A stretch of DNA of 64,000 nucleotides from positions 682,001 to 746,000 of the forward strand of contig JAWWNJ010000082.1 in the NCBI GenBank assembly GCA_037176885.1. Reading direction: 5' to 3'. Below are positions 47,798-59,555 of this stretch, one piece after another. Below the pieces are notes generated by a model. It was not told the DNA's origin, did not search any database, and saw only the letters and a program-made list of their open reading frames with translations. A program made the translations under genes and the position numbers. The first letter of the stretch is position 1. Each line of letters starts with the position of its first letter. This DNA comes from Favolaschia claudopus. Taxonomy: Eukaryota; Basidiomycota; Agaricomycetes; Agaricales; Mycenaceae.

Positions 47798-48444
47798 GTT
47801 TGAGATGGTTTTGAAACGATGAGTTTTGACCGATTATATGAGCGAGAGCTCGGTACCGAGTCGAGTTGGAGCGAGTCATTCTGATGCGTCGGGTAGGTCG
47901 CATGGAAGGTGGCGGATAAAATCTACGCGAGCACAAGGACTTTGGGGCGATGTTTCAAGCCAATAGGATGAGAGTAGGTTAACAAGACGGTCTCCAACTG
48001 TTCAAAGGTCGCTCAAGCAGATTGACTGCCTAAACCATAACGGTGAGGTTGAGGGTGTCGGTTCGATATCCTTTTCCGTCGGAGCCAAGTTCGTTCCTTC
48101 CTACTTCGCCTCGACGTTCAACTTCACCAAAGATTCTTGAATACTTTATCCACATTTGACAAAGCACAACAGGCTGAGTTGTCAACAGCTGACCGTCAGC
48201 GTCAAAGATTGAGTCAAGGCGAGCCATAACGGTACCGAGAGGACTGAATAGGTGGGCAGTTGTTAACGGCGAGGAGAGTGCGATCGGCGGCGACCTCTTT
48301 GAGCATGGTGTGCGAGTACATAGGGTGATGCACCATGGTGGGGGTTAGAACGGAAGAGGGTCACGGTTTGACGAGCGCACGTGGAAAGCGAACCAACATG
48401 TCACAATGTGACCGCTCGTGTGTGCCGCTCTGACCCCATCCCTG
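47798..48444. promoter_or_regulatory. Divergent region: acetyltransferase and F-box promoters
   Basis: About 650 bp between oppositely transcribed genes; no further gene is seen. Confidence 0.45.
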
Positions 48445-49965
48445 ATGTTACCTTCTCTGCACCCAGCCAAAAGGCCCCGCATCGCAGGCGACTCTCCCGA
48501 AGCCGAAACTGCTACTGCTCGAGAGATTGTCTTCAGATCTCGCACAGAGATGGCCAGGTTAAAGGCTAGAATCCAGGACCTCGAGAAAATCATCCTTGAC
48601 AACGAGCGCAGGATCTTTTCCATCAACCGACTCCCTCCGGAAATTCTGCTGACGATATTTCAATATTCATCGCCGCCGTTTACTGAACCGTGTCCCTGCT
48701 ATGTCGAGCGCCAGGGTCCGTTGCTTGTCAGCCAAGTCTGTCGACGGTGGCGCAACGTCGCGCTCTCTTCCCAATCCTTGTGGTCTTTCCCAACGATATA
48801 CGCCGAGAACAACCAGATTCCTTCCCAGATGAATCGTCATCTCGCACGGGCTGGCACGGCAGATCTTCATCCAGCTCTGTATGCATCGGAGAAAAATGAG
48901 ACGAGCTTTGCCAAGCTACTCGCTCCACTGGCAGCAACGTCGGACCGTTGGGTTTCTGCGCTGATTGCATTTGACTGGGTGTATTTCGAGGACGAAATTG
49001 GCGCGGTGCACGATCATGTTGGACGGTTGGAGGAGCTACAGATCGAGGGGTTTTGGGGCGGCGACGATGAGGAGGATCACCCATTTGCCGAGGAAGGGAA
49101 ATTGACCGCATTCTCCATCGCTCCCCGGCTTCGAAAACTCCGCGTCAAAGGTGTCTGTGAACCCACTGTGTCCCTCGGTCTCCCATGGCATCAGCTCACA
49201 GACTATCGGGGGCTGGGAACGGCATACGATCACATCGAAGTGCTCAAATGCTGTCAAAATCTTGTCCGCCTTCATTTGATGTTCAGCGAGCCCGCTTCCA
49301 TTGTTGATGACGCGCCTGTCTTGGTGGAACTTCCTCATCTTACCGACCTCCATCTCGGCGAATCAGCTCTGCTGCGTGTCATGTCTCTGCCCAAGCTCCA
49401 TACTCTCGCCGTTCAAAAAATTCCGGAAGGCACTGAGGCAGTCGACGCACTTCTTCCACTGCTGGAGCTGATTCAACGCGAGCCTCCTCCCAATCTCTCC
49501 TCCCTTTCCCTTGTTGGCAGCACGCTTGTAACATCCACTCTCATCTCGATCCTCGAGCTACTCCCCCTTCTCCATACTCTCCGCCTACCACTGCGCCGAT
49601 GCAACGCAACTGCACTCAACGAGATTTTCACGCGGCTGACTGTCAAGCCATCCCATCCCGAATGCCACTGTCTATCACCCAACCTCCAAACGCTCGAGCT
49701 CGATGGCCGAAGCGCCACCTTTGATCAGGCTAACTTGGTCGAAATGGTGCGATCCCGTTCAGCACCAGAGCAAATGATGAATTGCGGATGCATGCCTATA
49801 CGGCGGCTAGGGCTTCGGACGGGGAAAATTCGGCCTATGCAACCGAACATTGCTGAGGAGCTGGGCACTCTAGCCGTCGACAGGAAGTTCTCTTTGAATA
49901 TTCGGACATCTTTTATCGTGGACTCCGACGGAGCGGCTGATACAACGCGCTATTGGGCGACCTGA
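48445..49965 (+). CDS. F-box protein, single exon
   Basis: Putative substrate receptor of an SCF ubiquitin ligase. About 506 residues, intronless. The start is the ATG at 48445; the open frame extends upstream only through non-ATG codons. A coiled coil (about 35-65, ARLKARIQDLEKIILDNERR) precedes the F-box-like domain (INRLPPEILLTIFQY ... LLVSQVCRRWRNVALSSQSLW, about 65-125). The remainder is a leucine-rich stretch of degenerate LRR-type repeats. Convergent with the related gene at 50356-52002; the two share the order coiled coil, FSINR(L/I)P, F-box, LRR, so they are an inverted duplicate pair. Confidence 0.9.
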   Translation: MLPSLHPAKRPRIAGDSPEAETATAREIVFRSRTEMARLKARIQDLEKIILDNERRIFSINRLPPEILLTIFQYSSPPFTEPCPCYVERQGPLLVSQVCRRWRNVALSSQSLWSFPTIYAENNQIPSQMNRHLARAGTADLHPALYASEKNETSFAKLLAPLAATSDRWVSALIAFDWVYFEDEIGAVHDHVGRLEELQIEGFWGGDDEEDHPFAEEGKLTAFSIAPRLRKLRVKGVCEPTVSLGLPWHQLTDYRGLGTAYDHIEVLKCCQNLVRLHLMFSEPASIVDDAPVLVELPHLTDLHLGESALLRVMSLPKLHTLAVQKIPEGTEAVDALLPLLELIQREPPPNLSSLSLVGSTLVTSTLISILELLPLLHTLRLPLRRCNATALNEIFTRLTVKPSHPECHCLSPNLQTLELDGRSATFDQANLVEMVRSRSAPEQMMNCGCMPIRRLGLRTGKIRPMQPNIAEELGTLAVDRKFSLNIRTSFIVDSDGAADTTRYWAT

Positions 49966-50355
49966 TTATGGGATACGAATATTTTGTTGTCCCTCGGCTT
50001 CATTTTGTGCAGCAGTTTGCATGTACTTCTCTCCCTCTCGGTGGCGAGCAATCTATATGATATATAGTTATATAGAACCGAATGAAAACTTCCATTTTGA
50101 AAACAAATGACAAGAATTTTATTCAAAATCTACCAAAACACAGTACATAGATCGATTGAAAACAAGACGCATTTGTTGTCCTTCAAGTTACTCAGTCGCT
50201 CCTGAGCCAGCTCAAGTGTGAAGAATAAATATGTTCCCAGCATTACTAATTCTCAGTATTTCAATCAATGACCAAGTCCACCCAAGACCATAAAAATATA
50301 ACTTGAATTTCTTCCCCCTCAAAATCTAATGTATTCCACGTTCCCCACACCTCAG
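49966..50355. other. Convergent 3' flanks, no gene
   Basis: About 390 bp between the stop codons of two convergent F-box genes; AT-rich, presumably both polyadenylation regions. Confidence 0.55.
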
Positions 50356-52002
50356 TCAATACATCCACCCCGCCATGACCCCATTCATTGCCCACCAATA
50401 CTTATCCGACCCCGTCGCCCCGCCCGTCTGCTCCCCATCTAAGTACGAGCTGCTGACATCCAACCCAAAGCCTCGCTCCGTAGATAGGGCATTGAGACGC
50501 CCGATAACTGGAGATGGGATGAGTTTCTTTGGGGTGGTTTGGAGTGTGAGGCGTTTGAGGCGCTGAAGTCGCGGATGAATGCGGGTTCGCGAGTCGATCA
50601 TGTCGACGAACAGAGCGTGATTGAAGGAAGGGGAACCGAGAGCACGGCCGCTGAGGTGGAGAGTCGTGAGATGCGGTGCGAGGATGTCGATTTCGACCTC
50701 GTCTTCGGTGGCAGGGACTGCGCGCAACCGAGCGATGAGTTCGTTTATCGCGCCGATCGAGCCGCGGTTGAGATGGAAGCTCAGTGTGTGCAGGGAGCAC
50801 TGAACGCACGGATCCTCCATGATTGAAAGGAGAGTGGGAGCGACGAGTGTGCTTTGCCGAAGAGAAATAGACGAGAGCGCGGTGGGGCGGTCTCGTCTGA
50901 TGAAACGCAGAAGGGGGAGGCAGGCGTCTACCACCGCTGCGGCTGCATTATTGGCCACATCGTTGTTAACGACTCCACCCGCAATCTTCTGCACAACCAC
51001 AGAGTGTAGATTCGGCATCGATAAAACGTGGAGCAAGTCGGCCTCGCCTGCATACAAATGACGCAGCTGCGGCAGAACAATGTGTTCTGTTCGACCTTTC
51101 TCCGCGATGAATTCAGGCGAGTGGAAGCCTAGATGGGCGGAAATAAGCGAACCACGACAACGCTCGAGGACAGCGATGTGCTCGTGCGCGGTGCCAATAG
51201 CGCGGTAGTGGGTGAGCTGATGCCAGGGTAAGACGAGCGACACGGCGGGCTCGCAGACACCACTGACGCTGAGCTTCGTAAGACGCGGTGCACACGAAAA
51301 TAAGGTCAGTTTCGTGTTTGCTGATAGGGGGTGTTCCCAGAAGCCCTCGATCTGTAGTTCCTCGAGCGACTTGACGTTATCGAGGAGAGGCGCGATAACA
51401 GGTTTGATGCGCGGGTGCGTCCAATCAAAGGCCATCGTCAACGAGGCCCAGCGGTTAGAGGTCGGGATGAGACGAGGAATCAGTTGTAAAAGATGGTGTA
51501 TGTCGTGTTGCGGGGCTGATAGAAATGGGTGCAGAGCGCCGGTGGTGCCCGAGCGAAAGAGTTGGAGGTTGAAATGAGAGACGGATTGATTTGGGACGGG
51601 GTATATTGTAGGAAAAGACCATAATGAGGGGGATGATAGGGCGACACGGCGCCAATGACGACAAACACCACTGACGAGCCAAGGACCGGAGACTAGAACG
51701 GTGCGGATCATCCCCGACTTTGGTCGGATGGTGTAGAGGAAGATCAGAAGTAAAATTTCGATAGGGATTCGATTTATTGAGAAGATGATGCGTTGGTTAT
51801 GGGCGATAGTTCGTTTGAGCTCGATGATTCGGGATTCAAGTTCTTCTAGCTCCTGTTTGGCTGAGCTGACGATTGTCCGAGCGGCGGAAATTTCCGAGTG
51901 GGTAGGAGAATCATCTGCGTCAGATATAGCCAGATTATCGAGTTCAACGATGGGTGGAAGCTCGGAGTCGTCCGACGAGGCTTGGTCAAGAGAGTCGGAC
52001 AT
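50356..52002 (-). CDS. F-box protein, single exon
   Basis: Putative SCF substrate receptor, 548 residues, intronless. Acidic N-terminus, coiled coil (about 45-72, SAKQELEELESRIIELKR), F-box-like domain (INRIPIEILLLIFLY ... WLVSGVCRHWRRVALSSPSLW, about 75-135), then degenerate leucine-rich repeats. Paralog of 48445-49965; shared stretches include SRIxxL..TI, the block LPWHQLTHYRAIGTAHEHI (against LPWHQLTDYRGLGTAYDHI) and VQKI. The ligand is unknown. Confidence 0.9.
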   Translation of the reverse strand: MSDSLDQASSDDSELPPIVELDNLAISDADDSPTHSEISAARTIVSSAKQELEELESRIIELKRTIAHNQRIIFSINRIPIEILLLIFLYTIRPKSGMIRTVLVSGPWLVSGVCRHWRRVALSSPSLWSFPTIYPVPNQSVSHFNLQLFRSGTTGALHPFLSAPQHDIHHLLQLIPRLIPTSNRWASLTMAFDWTHPRIKPVIAPLLDNVKSLEELQIEGFWEHPLSANTKLTLFSCAPRLTKLSVSGVCEPAVSLVLPWHQLTHYRAIGTAHEHIAVLERCRGSLISAHLGFHSPEFIAEKGRTEHIVLPQLRHLYAGEADLLHVLSMPNLHSVVVQKIAGGVVNNDVANNAAAAVVDACLPLLRFIRRDRPTALSSISLRQSTLVAPTLLSIMEDPCVQCSLHTLSFHLNRGSIGAINELIARLRAVPATEDEVEIDILAPHLTTLHLSGRALGSPSFNHALFVDMIDSRTRIHPRLQRLKRLTLQTTPKKLIPSPVIGRLNALSTERGFGLDVSSSYLDGEQTGGATGSDKYWWAMNGVMAGWMY

Positions 52003-52700
52003 GATGGTGGTTTGAGCTCAAAAGAGTCCAGACCGCGGTCACGCCGTGTCACCGTGATCGGCGTTACGGTGTCATTCGCCCCTTCGTTAGCACTCCTGGC
52101 ATGGCAGCGACGCGTCTCAGCCTCTGGCGGGCTCGCTGGCTGTTTGGTATCCTGGGACAGTCGATAACTTCGACTAGACTATCCAGCCCTAGGCTGGGTT
52201 TATCTGGTTTACTTCTTCGAGCTTTCCGGCGGTGAATCAACTTCTTGAATCTCACTAGTATTCACAGGCAGTAAGTACTGTCACTGTGCAGTCGACTATG
52301 ACCTGTACGTTTCAAGAATTTTTAGAACTTGCGTTGGATATCTTTTGGCGGAATATTGATGTCCCTGGGATTCTATGGCTTCTACGATTAATTCCCGGAT
52401 TTTGTTTTTGTTCGATCGATGGTTTACAGTTGGAAGTTCAAGTAAACTTCCTCACACTCGACGGCGAGAAACTCAAATGCTCCTGGTCTACTATGGTCTC
52501 CTTTATTACTCAAGCCTCGCTCGCTTTTGCGAGCTTGTGCGTAGTTTCAACTCAGGCATCCCCTTCCCGCAAACAGGAAAAAAAAAACCGACGCAGAATG
52601 GAACAGTATTCACGATACGCTTGCTCACGAGACATCTGAAGTATTCACTGTCCCAAAACACCACCGAAAACAAAACATAGATCTGCCCGCTCAGCAACAA
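52003..52700. other. Intergenic, no gene recognised
   Basis: F-box promoter side and a plus-strand 117-codon frame with no family signal; not called. Confidence 0.4.
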
Positions 52701-52797
52701 GACCTGACCCCGAATCGAACGGGATGGTTCGCATGAATATTTTTTCTTCGCTTCGACCGCGCATCGAGCATGGACGCACACCGAGTGCTATCAGGTC
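52701..52797 (-). ncRNA. tRNA-like element A (97 nt)
   Basis: Folds like a tRNA except for the middle: acceptor GACCTGA pairs perfectly with TCAGGTC; TA; D-arm GCAC-TCGGT-GTGC; an oversized central region of about 40 nt; and T-arm CCCG-TTCGATT-CGGG with a good pol III B-box. The conserved A14 of the D-loop is missing and no standard anticodon loop with U33 is seen, so it is unlikely to be a working tRNA. It matches three elements at 60.7-61.5 kb and looks like the head of a SINE or a tRNA-like RNA family. Confidence 0.55.
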
Positions 52798-53091
52798 TCA
52801 GTATTGTAGCTGTGGTAATTCATATTACAGTAATGCCTTGTATGACAAGTAAAATTGAACATATTTGACGCGTCAACATTGCGTGAACAACGAAACCAAG
52901 TATCGGTATCAAGATTTAAGCAACGCACATGCGCAATTCCAAAAGAAGATACATACCACTGAGAGTTCTACACGCTTTTTAAGAACCAAGGGGCAACGAA
53001 GAAAGGAGGAAGGAAAGGAGAAACTCCCACGTGATCGCGTTGTCTGATTCTGATCAACCGTGACTGCGTCATTCCTTGGACTCACACCGCA
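52798..53091. other. Spacer, no gene
   Basis: Nothing recognised between the tRNA-like element and the first MITE. Confidence 0.45.
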
Positions 53092-53284
53092 GGACCGCGA
53101 ATAATAAGCGGCTTATAGTATCGTTTTTATGGCACAAAAAAGGGGCCAAAACAGGCACCTTTTTACCTGAACAAAAATGCGGCCTGAAAACTGCCATATT
53201 TGGGCAGGTATCAGGGCAACATTGTTTTGTGCCTGATTTTCTGGGATAAAAATGATACTATAAGGAGCTTATTATTCGCGGTCC
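53092..53284 (+). mobile_element. 193-bp MITE, copy 1
   Basis: Terminal inverted repeats of about 38 bp beginning GGACCGCGAATAATAAG, with TATAGTATC(G/A)TTTTTAT following on each end. Inner part has a GGCCAAAACAGGC segment and GGGCAACATTG. No coding capacity. The inverted second copy is at 53359. Confidence 0.85.
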
Positions 53285-53358
53285 TGCACAGTGGCGGGCC
53301 ATCCGCCAGATTAGCAAGGATGGTGCAGGGAAAGCAGGCAACTGGCAGCTACAGCGCT

Positions 53359-53551
53359 GGACCGCGAATAATAAGGCCCTTATAGTATCGTTTTTATCCC
53401 AGATAATCAGGCACAAAACAATGTTGCCCTGATATCTGCCCAAATAAGGCAGTTTTCAAGCCGCTTTTTTGTTCAGGTAAAAAGGCGCCTGTTTTGGCCC
53501 CTTTTTTGTGCCATAAAAACGATACTATGAGCCGCTTATTATTCGCGGTCC
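53359..53551 (-). mobile_element. 193-bp MITE, copy 2 (inverted)
   Basis: Same length and same termini as copy 1, but the internal sequence runs in reverse orientation. With the 74-bp spacer the two form a foldback structure of about 460 bp. Confidence 0.85.
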
Positions 53552-54679
53552 TGCGGTGTGACTTCGCCTCCATGCATGCAGGGATTATTCTACTGGGAAA
53601 CCCGGTTTCTCGCAGAAACCCCTGCCGTAATTTGAAGATTATTCAGAAATCGGGTTTCTCGAAGGAACCCCGCCCACGGATCTGATGTCGAATCAATCCG
53701 CTGACCTGCCGCAAAGATGGCATGAGATCTTGCCCCTCTAGCCTCTTAGTACAGCTCAGATAGAACATGCGGAACTTCAAGTCTATGGACAAAAGCTTAA
53801 GATCTACAAGGGCTGGAATACACGTATCGAAAATGAGTCGATGCATCATGTCGGCTGAGATGCCGGATCATCTTCGGGGTACCATAAAGTCATGCTGTAG
53901 TGCAAGTACTGGCTATTTTATTCGGTCAGTGTACACATTTGTCAGATTATGGCTATTCTCCTGACTGTATTATTTTTGGTGGAACGCAAAACATACATGG
54001 TAGCCGTGTTGGATTCGGCACTCTCTGCCGGAAATTGATCGACATCAAATAGGACCCGGCGAGTCAATCGGCAGAGCTTTCTCAACAGTCTTGACCATAT
54101 CAACAGTGATAACAGTGCCGGCTGTCATTCAAGTCCTCATACGGCCACAACAGACGCTATACCCTCTAACAGCCTCGCATAATAAATGGTTTTCGCTGAA
54201 TCTGCCAGCTGAGGGTTTCTGGATAGCGTTTTGTTCGGGCTTCTCAAATATTTCCTTATATGGGAGGGTTCCTGGGGAAACCGGGTTTCTCATTAGATTC
54301 ATCCTGCATGCAGTCTTCAATCCGGCCTTTGTTTCTTTGTTACTGTCCCAGTCGACCACTTATAAGGACTCAAATGTGGCAAGGAAGACCCCCGGCACAT
54401 TCTGCACACGTTTTCCGCCGGACGCTACCTCCTCAGGTTTCGACCAGCTTGCTTCAGTTCCCTAGTATTCCTCAGGACTCTCCGAGTGGAGCCCCCATTC
54501 AACTATTAACGCAAGAGACTACTCAAAATCACACAAAGTTGTTTTCTTACTTCTTGTTCTGCGGGCGGTAAACTGGGCTGTTCATCGTGCCACAGCAGGA
54601 CTTAAATATCTAGTGAGGTTTCCGCGTTGTCATCGACTGGCAGGCAACGCTAACCGTCGAGTAACTTACCAGCATCATC
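53552..54679. other. Intergenic, possible small mobile relic
   Basis: No gene. GAAACCCGGTTTC near 53598 and its reverse complement near 54277 are each nearly self-complementary and may mark the ends of a roughly 700-bp element, but this is weak. Confidence 0.3.
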
Positions 54680-55916
54680 ATGCATTCGAATAATGTTGCG
54701 GACCGTACGCGACTTGCAGAAATCGACCTCCAGCTCACCTCTCAGCCAGAAGAATGCGAGGCCTCGGTCGCATTACAGATCGAGAGAATCTCCGTCAAGG
54801 AGCGATTGGACGCATACAAGTACCCAGTGGCCACGCTGCCCAACGAAATCGTCTCAGAAATCTTCATCCATTTCCTCCCACCGTATCCGCTGTGCCCGCC
54901 ACTCGTCGGGCCATTTTCCCCAACCCATCTGACACACATTTGTCGTCATTGGCGTGACATTGCGCTTTCCACGCCGAAACTCTGGAGAGCTATGAATCTC
55001 TATCAGCGAGGGACTATCATTTCCCCCGACCTACCTGACGTTTGGGCTCACAGAGCCCGTACTCTTCCACTGTCTATTCGTATGATTGGACATGACACGA
55101 AGACTGCTAAGAGACTCCTGGCCGCGATCTTCCGCTACAGAGCGCGATGGGAATATCTCCATCTCGTTGTCGGAGCCACGTCCTCCCGTCTTCCTCCCAT
55201 CGAGGGAAGTATGCCACTCCTACGACAGCTGTACTTGAGGGGTGGCCCCATAGGAACAAGCCATTTGAACTTCTCAAACGCTCCTAAGCTGGAGACGGTT
55301 ATTATGGGCTATAATATTGCTCACAACCCGAAGCTCACTCTACCATTTGCGCAGCTGAGAACCCTCGGCTTGATGTGGATGGATCTTTCCGAGGCACGTA
55401 AATTCCTTGCGGCTGCAGCAACGAACCTGGTCGAATGCGAGTTGGATATCTCTCCTGATCCTGAGGGGACGAGGATGGATGTCATCTCCCTGCCACGCGT
55501 GGAACGCTTGCGTTTAAACGACGTACACGAAAACGGCGAAATCGGAGACTGTCTTCAATATCATTTTCGAGCTTCAGAATCTTCGCTGCCTCGACGTAGC
55601 GGAAGTCTTCATGGGTGATAACCCAGTCGATTCTCTGCAAAACTTGATTGAACGTTCAAATGGTTGCCCGCACCTACACACTGTTTGTGTAAGAACCCGT
55701 CTCATGGCGGACTACTTATTCCGGCAAGCGTTCCCGAAGATCAAGTTTCTTTTCCACGATGATTATAACAGCGACGGCGATCGAGATGGCCCATATTGCT
55801 GGAAAGATATCGAGGATGAGATTGATTATACTTCCGGTGACGAAACCTGGTACGATGAATTTTGGCATGAAATGTGGGTCTCGGACCAAGAACGTACTAA
55901 ACGTATCCAATCGTAA
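54680..55916 (+). pseudogene. F-box protein gene with a frame break
   Basis: Paralog of 61694-62836. Codes for an N-terminal helix, the F-box-like region YPVATLPNEIVSEIFIHFLP ... HLTHICRHWRDIALSTPKLW, and leucine-rich repeats. The first frame runs 54680-55618; homology passes to the +1 frame near 55545-55556 and continues as VFNIIFELQNLRCLDVAEVF, FMGDNPVDSLQNLIERSNGC and so on to 55916. Either one base was gained or two lost, or a 49-nt GT-AG intron (about 55522-55570) is spliced out; the intron also restores frame, but it removes residues aligned with the paralog, so a frameshift is preferred. If not spliced, the product loses its C-terminal acidic part. Confidence 0.7.
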
Positions 55917-56589
55917 ATATGCATTTACATGTTTTCAACAAATCTACAACCGCGAAACAAACTTGCACTCTTGTTTCCGTGGCCAATTATCTTGCACAAA
56001 TCGAAATAGTTGATTCACATAGGTAAACGATAGAAAAAGATCTCTTGCAATACTCGAGCACCCCTGCTCCGGAGTCGAACCAGACCAGACGCGATTGCAG
56101 GTGGAACCGAGGTAATCAAGCCGCGAAGGCGCGCCAACTGACAGCAGTCTTCAGTCAGTCTGGTTGCTGGGCAGTCACAAGTGAGACTGTATGAAGGGCT
56201 CAGGCTCATTCTCATATCAGGATAGACGGAGCGCCGTTTGAATTGCTCGATGCAGACACTAACTTCTTCTACCTGACAGTGAATACCATTCCTCCGAATC
56301 CTGTCATTCCGGATGGCCGGCGAGATTCTAATAAACGGAGACTAGCTACGTCAAACCTTCTCAGACGTAACACAAACATCTATCATCGGTATCGTGGACG
56401 TTCATGCAGCCAGCACCAGTACACAATAAGCAATCGCATTACCGTACATTAAACTTCAAGCCGTCGAGATATGCACAAGCCACAATATCCTCATCTCCCG
56501 ATGTATTTCAGCTCTAGATACCGGACAGGCGGACTAAAGTGAATCTGATGTCAGCCCCGAGATAAAAGGATGGCAAATGGAAAAACTCA
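55917..56589. other. Intergenic, no gene recognised
   Basis: Contains a minus-strand T-arm-like TCTGG-TTCGACT-CCGGA (about 56065-56090) followed by a T5 run near 56035, but no pairing acceptor; no tRNA called. Confidence 0.4.
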
Positions 56590-59555
56590 CTAAACGACTG
56601 CCGCAAATGCGCCTGAAAGCTCAAACCCAATATCTCCACCGAACGGATTCACCGACCCACCTACAAGCGCGCCAATCTTCCCAATATACTGTCACATGCA
56701 TCGTCAATCTCCTCCTTTGCAAAAAAAGCCACCCCGAAAAGAGGACTCACCCAGACCTGCGCCATCCCCATCGCAGCCCCCACCGCCCCACACGCCAACG
56801 CCACGCCCGCCGCCACCCCCACCGGTGTCCTCTCCCGCCGATTCCACGTCTCCTTCGCCTCATACCGTCGGAAGTCCCCGCCTCGGAAGATGAAATGCTC
56901 CTCCAGCACGACAACGACGAAGATGGCTAGCCAATACCCGAGGACGTTCATAAAATCTTCGAGCGAGGCGGAGAAGCTGTGTGCGCCGGCGATTGCGATG
57001 GGGATGTATATGGCAGTGATGACGATGGGCCAGATGAGGCGCGGAATTTTGGCGAGGAAGACGTGGATGACGGAGATGGAGAGGCCCATTGAGTAGACGT
57101 CTGTGGAGGGATGATTCATTTGTGGTGAAAGCGAGGATGAGAGAGAATGAGAACGTACTGATGATGTTATTCGCGACAACACTCAATACCAGCAGCACCA
57201 TGCAGAAACGACCAAAGTTGCCCACAACAGGTATGAGTATCGCCCCAAGCAGCCCACCCAGCTCGTCCGTCCCGTACGCGTCGATCCATGCGTTGGGCGT
57301 GTCGCCCGCACCTGTGCGCATAGCTCGCGTTAGCCCCCGGCTTGCGACTGTCATATACAGTACAAGGAAGAGGACAACCCACCGGCATGCGCAGCGCACA
57401 TGATCGCCGCCCCAAGCCACTGCACCAACACGAGCGGGAGCATCAGCCCGGAGTACGTGTAGAGGAACGTCGTCCGCGCGGGCGTTGTCGCGGGCTGGTA
57501 GACGTTGTAGTCTGACGCGAGAGAGACCCAGCCGACGGCGAAACCGAAGACGACGCCCATGAAGGAGAGGACGGAGGAGGCTTCAAGGCGGCCGCTGCAG
57601 AGGTTTAGTTGTCAGCTTCAGAGTCGAGCCAGTGGAAGGGGACGAGAGCGTACCTCCCCATCGGCACATTCACGAGATGCTTCGCCGCGCAGCCCAGGAC
57701 TACGAAGAAGGTGATGGCGGTGGGGATCCACGAGTATTTCTCGTAGATGTGGACATATTTGTAGCCCAGCATGCCCAGAGCCAGGGTTATTGCCTGTGGT
57801 TAACGTGGTAAGGAGAATGAAAGACGAAGAAGGTAGCAACAAAGAAACAAGGATAAGTGCGGTGTGGACGTATCAGGTACAGGCACGTTATGGTAGAAGC
57901 GAGGAGGTGGCGGACAGACGCTCATGCACAGCGAACAGAATCACTGTCACCGCGAGACGAATACTCAGGAACAGCGCCGCCGTGAAGAGTCAATCGAGTC
58001 ATAGGAAGACGGGATTGAGCATGAACGGGATATGCGTCGGGTCCATGCGTGCCGCCCGTCACGAGTCCCGACCGACATCGACACGAAATCGCGCTCCGCT
58101 CCTCATCTCACCGACGCTTCGACATCTCCTCCATCGTTCCTCCCACTACAAGCCCTCGCCAATCGGCCGACATGCAGTGTCCGTGGTGCGTGCGTGGGAC
58201 ACAGCGCAAACCTCACCGTCTAGCCTCCATCAGCGCCACCGCACCACCGCAAAGATTCGAAGGACAAAACGCCATCCACCCGTGCACTGGGAGCGTGTCC
58301 ATCCGCCCCCCTAGATTGCCTCCACCAGATCGAATCCAAGAAAACGAGAAGTATACGCACAGCGATGACCACCACCCCCGCCGCATCCGAGATCTTGTCG
58401 TCCGCTACGACGCGGAGGGTTTGGGCGCCTGCGATGGTGTTGATTGCGCTGCGAACGAACGTCAGCGAGTGGAACCATTCAAAGAAGCGAGGGATGGAGA
58501 GGGGGAGAGGGGGACAGAAGAGGAGAGGAGGAGAAGAAAAAGAAGAGGAAGGAAGAGAGATCAATATGTGACAAAGAAAGCTGCTTGAGCTAGAACGACG
58601 CCGCCTCTTTAGAGCCACGCTCTCTATGCTCTGATCACGACGACTTCCACAGCATCGGCGTCACTCTTCCAAGCCACTCAAACCGCATGCCTCCTCAGAA
58701 GAGGCAGCAGGATGTGAGGACTATACTACACCGTATGCGGTGTTCCGATATCCCCGAATGCGAGCTCGACTGAATGCATCCCAAACGCACTGCACGACGC
58801 GTCGTACCTCACCTTCTCCCCGCTTCCCTCCAATCTCCACCTCGTTCCTCCATCTCCTCCAACCAGGCACCAAAGAGGAGAGAAAACTAAACGCACCTCC
58901 ACCCAACACACGCAACGCAATTGAGTGCAGCTACCACCTTGGCGCCGTGCCACCCCCACGAGTAGCGCGCGGAGGTCATCTGGCGCAGGCCGAGAGCGGG
59001 GCCGAAGGTTGCCCTGGAGGAGGGCATTAGTACGAGAGATTGGGAGCGGAGATACGAGAGAAAGAAAGAAGTATGGAAATCCGAAGAAAAAAGGAACGCA
59101 CATAAGCCCGACCAAAGCCGCCGTGGCGGCAGTCGTGAAGAAGATGACGAGCATGCTGTCGCCGAGACCGAGGCCGAAGAGGGCGGGGCCGAGGGTGCCG
59201 ATGCCGAGGGTGGATAGGACGGTGTTGGCTGCAAGCCAGCTGTAAGAGCAAAGAGGGGTGAGTGCGTGAGGTGGGTGAGAGGAATGAAACCGCGCGCTCA
59301 CACCCAAAAATTCCCCGCCGCCCCACCTCTCCTCTCCCCCTCGCCCACACGCTGGATCCCCCGGGCCTCGATTCCGATCTTTCGCTCCAGCGCAGCGCTC
59401 AATGCGAGGCTGCGGCCCCAGAACGACGTGGCGGACGTGGAGGTGGGGGAAAGGGTGTCCAGATTCACTTGTTCTTCGCCATAGTTCGTAGGCGACGGCG
59501 AGGATTCAGACGAGTGAGATTGTTTCTCGGTGTCATCGTGCGATTTGAGGGACAT
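56590..59555 (-). CDS. Purine-cytosine permease (NCS1 family, FCY2-like)
   Basis: Proton-coupled uptake of purines, cytosine or related bases at the plasma membrane. Nine exons in phase: 59555-59302, 59239-59102, 59013-58897, 58448-58361, 57793-57654, 57594-57383, 57311-57159, 57100-56751, 56688-56590; about 516 residues, as expected. A hydrophilic N-terminus with GIEARGIQRV is followed by TLGIGTLGPALFGLGLGDS (helix 1), LGLRQMTSARYSWGWHGAK (the NCS1 substrate-site region), NTIAGAQTL, YSWIPTAITFF, VSLASDYNVYQP, GTDELGGLLGAILIP, and a C-terminus with NPFGGDIGFELS. Introns 3 and 4 are 448 and 567 nt, far longer than any others here apart from the insertion-bearing one at 36.8-41.5 kb, though nothing is missing from the protein. 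Confidence 0.92.

Noticed and set aside
53598..54290. Transposon defined by GAAACCCGGTTTC ends
   Set aside because: The motif is nearly self-complementary, so inverted occurrence is expected; no longer terminal similarity or duplicated target site was found.
56035..56160. tRNA gene on the minus strand
   Set aside because: T-arm TCTGG-TTCGACT-CCGGA and a T5 run are present, but the 3' acceptor GCAGGGG has no complementary 5' strand at tRNA distance and the D-arm does not pair.
57794..58360. Missing exon in the purine-cytosine permease
   Set aside because: Joining 58361 to 57793 gives continuous family sequence (VVVIA-AITLALGMLGYKYVHIYEKYSW part by part), so the gap is intron.
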